Source of the DNA: Betaproteobacteria bacterium
Lineage (GTDB): Bacteria; Pseudomonadota; Gammaproteobacteria; Burkholderiales; Ga0077523
Direction of reading: 5' to 3'
NCBI GenBank assembly: GCA_025350245.1
Contig: JANXYG010000004.1
Span: forward strand, 1-64,000
DNA: 64,000 nucleotides
In this document: positions 62,021 through 64,000 of the stretch, piece after piece
Position numbering within the stretch: the first letter of the stretch is position 1
Layout: each line of letters begins with the position of its first letter
Program-made: the position numbers and the translations under genes
The notes under the pieces: generated by a model
The model's database searches: none
Told to the model about the DNA's origin: nothing
The model's input: the letters and a program-made list of their open reading frames with translations, nothing else

Positions 62021-64000
62021 ATGGAACTTTCCCAAGATCCCTCGGAAAACCGCATAGCGCTTCCGCTGCTGCCGCTGCGGGACGTGGTCGTGTTTCCGCA
62101 CATGGTGATCCCGTTGTTCGTCGGTCGCCCCAAGTCGATCAAGGCGCTCGAAACGGCCATGGAGGCCGGCAAGAGCATCCTTCTCGTAGCCCAGAAATCC
62201 GCTGCGAAGGACGAACCCGCTGCCGAAGACCTTTACCGGATCGGCAGCGTCGCCAATATCCTGCAGATGCTGAAACTCCCCGACGGTACCGTGAAGGTGC
62301 TGGTCGAGGGCGTGCAGCGCGCCACGATCGTCGAGATCGCCGACCTCAAGACGCATTACGGCGCCGAAGCGGTGCCGTTCGTCTCGGACGAACTGTCACC
62401 CGAGGAAACGCACGAGATCGAGGCCATGCGGCGCGCGATGATCGGGCAGTTCGATCAGTACGTGAAGCTCAACAAGAAAATCCCGCCGGAGATCCTCACG
62501 TCGCTCGCCGGCATCGATGAAGCCGGTCGCCTCGCCGACACGATCGCGGCCCACCTGCCGCTCAAGCTCGAGCAGAAGCAGGCCGTGCTCGAGATGTACG
62601 ATGTGCGCAAGCGGCTCGAGCATCTGCTCGGTCTGCTCGAAGCCGAACTCGACATCCTTCAGGTCGAGAAGCGCATCCGCGGGCGCGTCAAGCGCCAGAT
62701 GGAGAAGAGCCAGCGCGAGTACTACCTCAACGAACAGGTCAAGGCGATCCAGAAGGAGCTCGGCGACCTCGACGAAGGCGCCGATCTGGACGAGATGGAT
62801 AAGCGCATCAAGGGCGCTCATCTGCCCAAGGAGGCGCGCACCAAAGCCGATGCCGAGCTCAAGAAGCTGCGGCTGATGTCGCCGATGTCGGCCGAGGCGA
62901 CCGTCGTGCGCAATTATATCGATGCGCTCGTGTCGTTGCCCTGGAAGAAGAAGAGCAAGATCAGCAAGGATCTGACCGCTGCCGAAGCCGTGCTCGATCA
63001 GGAACACTACGGCCTGGAAAAGGTGAAGGAGCGAATCCTCGAGTATCTCGCGGTGCAGCAGCGAGTCGAAAAGGTCAAGGCGCCGATCCTGTGCCTGGTG
63101 GGCCCGCCCGGTGTCGGCAAGACGTCGCTGGGACAATCGATCGCCCGCGCAACCAACCGCAAGTTCATCCGCATGTCGCTCGGTGGAGTCCGTGACGAGG
63201 CCGAGATCCGCGGGCACCGTCGCACCTACATCGGCTCGATGCCCGGCAAGATCCTCCAGAACATGACCAAGGTGGGGGTGCGCAACCCGCTGTTCCTGCT
63301 CGACGAAGTCGACAAGATGGGCATGGACTTCCGCGGCGATCCAGCTTCGGCTCTGCTGGAAGTGCTCGATCCGGAACAGAACCACACCTTCGTCGATCAC
63401 TATATCGAGGTCGACTACGACCTGTCGGATGTCATGTTCGTTGCGACCGCAAACAACATGAACATTCCGGCGCCGCTGCTCGACCGGATGGAAGTCATCC
63501 GGCTGTCCGGCTACACCGAAGACGAGAAGATCAACATCGCGATGCGCTATCTGCTGCCGAAGCAGCTGAAGAACCACGGCCTGCTCGAGAACGAATGCGC
63601 GGTGTCCGAGAGCGCGGTGCGTGACATCGTCCGCTACTACACCCGAGAAGCCGGTGTGCGTGCCCTCGAACGCGAGATCTCGAAGATCTCGCGCAAGGTG
63701 GTCAAGGCGCTGCTGCTCAAGAAGCGCGAGGGTGTGGTGCAGGTGACGGCGCGCAATCTCGACAAGTATCTCGGTGTGCGTCGATTCACCTTCGGCATGG
63801 CGGAAAAGCAGAACCAGGTAGGCCAGGTCACCGGTCTCGCCTGGACCGAGGTCGGCGGCGAACTGCTCACCATCGAAAGTGCCGTGATGTCGGGCAAGGG
63901 CAAGATGGTCACGACCGGCAAGCTCGGCGAAGTGATGCAGGAGTCGATACAGGCCGCCCTGACCGTGGTACGCAGCCGTTCGCAGAAGCTCGGCATCAGG
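62021..64000 (+). CDS. lon: ATP-dependent Lon protease, 3'-truncated by window edge
   Basis: 660 codons visible of about 800. Substrate-binding N-domain (ALPLLPLRDVVVFPHMVIPL), coiled-coil region (EKRIRGRVKRQMEKSQREYY, LNEQVKAIQKELGDLDEGAD), AAA+ Walker A LVGPPGVGKTSLGQSIA, Walker B PLFLLDEVDKMG, sensor LFVATANNMNIPAPLLDRME region, and the beginning of the S16 peptidase domain (VTGLAWTEVGGELLTIESAV). The catalytic Ser-Lys pair lies beyond the window. It degrades damaged and regulatory proteins. A sigma-32-type promoter precedes it. Confidence 0.96.
   Translation, partial: MELSQDPSENRIALPLLPLRDVVVFPHMVIPLFVGRPKSIKALETAMEAGKSILLVAQKSAAKDEPAAEDLYRIGSVANILQMLKLPDGTVKVLVEGVQRATIVEIADLKTHYGAEAVPFVSDELSPEETHEIEAMRRAMIGQFDQYVKLNKKIPPEILTSLAGIDEAGRLADTIAAHLPLKLEQKQAVLEMYDVRKRLEHLLGLLEAELDILQVEKRIRGRVKRQMEKSQREYYLNEQVKAIQKELGDLDEGADLDEMDKRIKGAHLPKEARTKADAELKKLRLMSPMSAEATVVRNYIDALVSLPWKKKSKISKDLTAAEAVLDQEHYGLEKVKERILEYLAVQQRVEKVKAPILCLVGPPGVGKTSLGQSIARATNRKFIRMSLGGVRDEAEIRGHRRTYIGSMPGKILQNMTKVGVRNPLFLLDEVDKMGMDFRGDPASALLEVLDPEQNHTFVDHYIEVDYDLSDVMFVATANNMNIPAPLLDRMEVIRLSGYTEDEKINIAMRYLLPKQLKNHGLLENECAVSESAVRDIVRYYTREAGVRALEREISKISRKVVKALLLKKREGVVQVTARNLDKYLGVRRFTFGMAEKQNQVGQVTGLAWTEVGGELLTIESAVMSGKGKMVTTGKLGEVMQESIQAALTVVRSRSQKLGIR

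Overview
The window is high-GC DNA from a betaproteobacterium, probably of the Burkholderiales/Rhodocyclales type. The reasons are the gene order tRNA-Leu / tig / clpP / clpX / lon, the hpnC-hpnD-hpnE squalene block, a PEP-CTERM protein, a SpecificRecomb-family membrane protein and G/C-rich intergenic repeats. I cannot name the genus. Both ends cut genes: serA lacks its 5' part on the left and lon lacks its 3' part on the right.

Layout. 1-2.7 kb: end of serA, a gap with a gene relic and a dispersed repeat, an alpha/beta hydrolase, and an alcohol dehydrogenase relic. 2.7-7.9 kb: a P-type ATPase translationally coupled to a SulP transporter, then an unknown membrane protein. 7.9-11.3 kb is an accessory patch: an antitoxin with a frameshifted toxin, a chimeric transposase relic, a periplasmic cupin and an IS4-family element with perfect 24-bp ends but a frameshifted transposase. 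11.3-17.9 kb (minus strand): cyclopropane synthase overlapping a reductase-like flavoprotein, then a catabolic set (tartrate/malate-type dehydrogenase, beta-keto acid cleavage enzyme, 3-hydroxyacid dehydrogenase, SDR). 17.9-21.2 kb: metal and oxidative-stress genes (DmeF-like exporter, Tat-exported Fe-SOD, Fur-family regulator, NicO-like transporter). 21.3-31.7 kb: an ABC binding protein, then tsaB-rimI-UDG-CDF, lemA with two TPM proteins, lplT, alr and radA.

31.8-45.3 kb is mainly fatty-acid catabolism: acyl-CoA ligase, etfBA, acyl-CoA dehydrogenase, a TetR regulator, enoyl-CoA hydratase, thioesterase, FadL, a FadN-like bifunctional enzyme and thiolase. ETF-ubiquinone oxidoreductase at 52.3-54.0 kb completes the electron path from the dehydrogenase to quinone.

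45.4-48.7 kb holds the most unusual locus. A secreted gingipain-like (C25) peptidase ending in a dockerin module is followed 73 bp later by a small cohesin-like protein with a PEP-CTERM anchor. Together they look like a two-gene surface-docking system. 48.9-54.5 kb: DUF2147 protein, class II aldolase, SpecificRecomb protein, ETF-QO and a thioesterase. 54.5-58.3 kb: squalene genes hpnCDE with an SDR that lacks its catalytic Tyr. 58.4-64 kb: tRNA-Leu and the protein-quality-control genes tig, clpP, clpX and lon, with a sigma-32-type promoter before lon.

Two dispersed repeat families are visible. One lies in front of genes (1316-1540 and 31823-32003). The other lies at gene 3' ends (16907-17066, 27549-27813 and 49360-49488) and is built around a CCCCCTCGAGGGGG-type hairpin.
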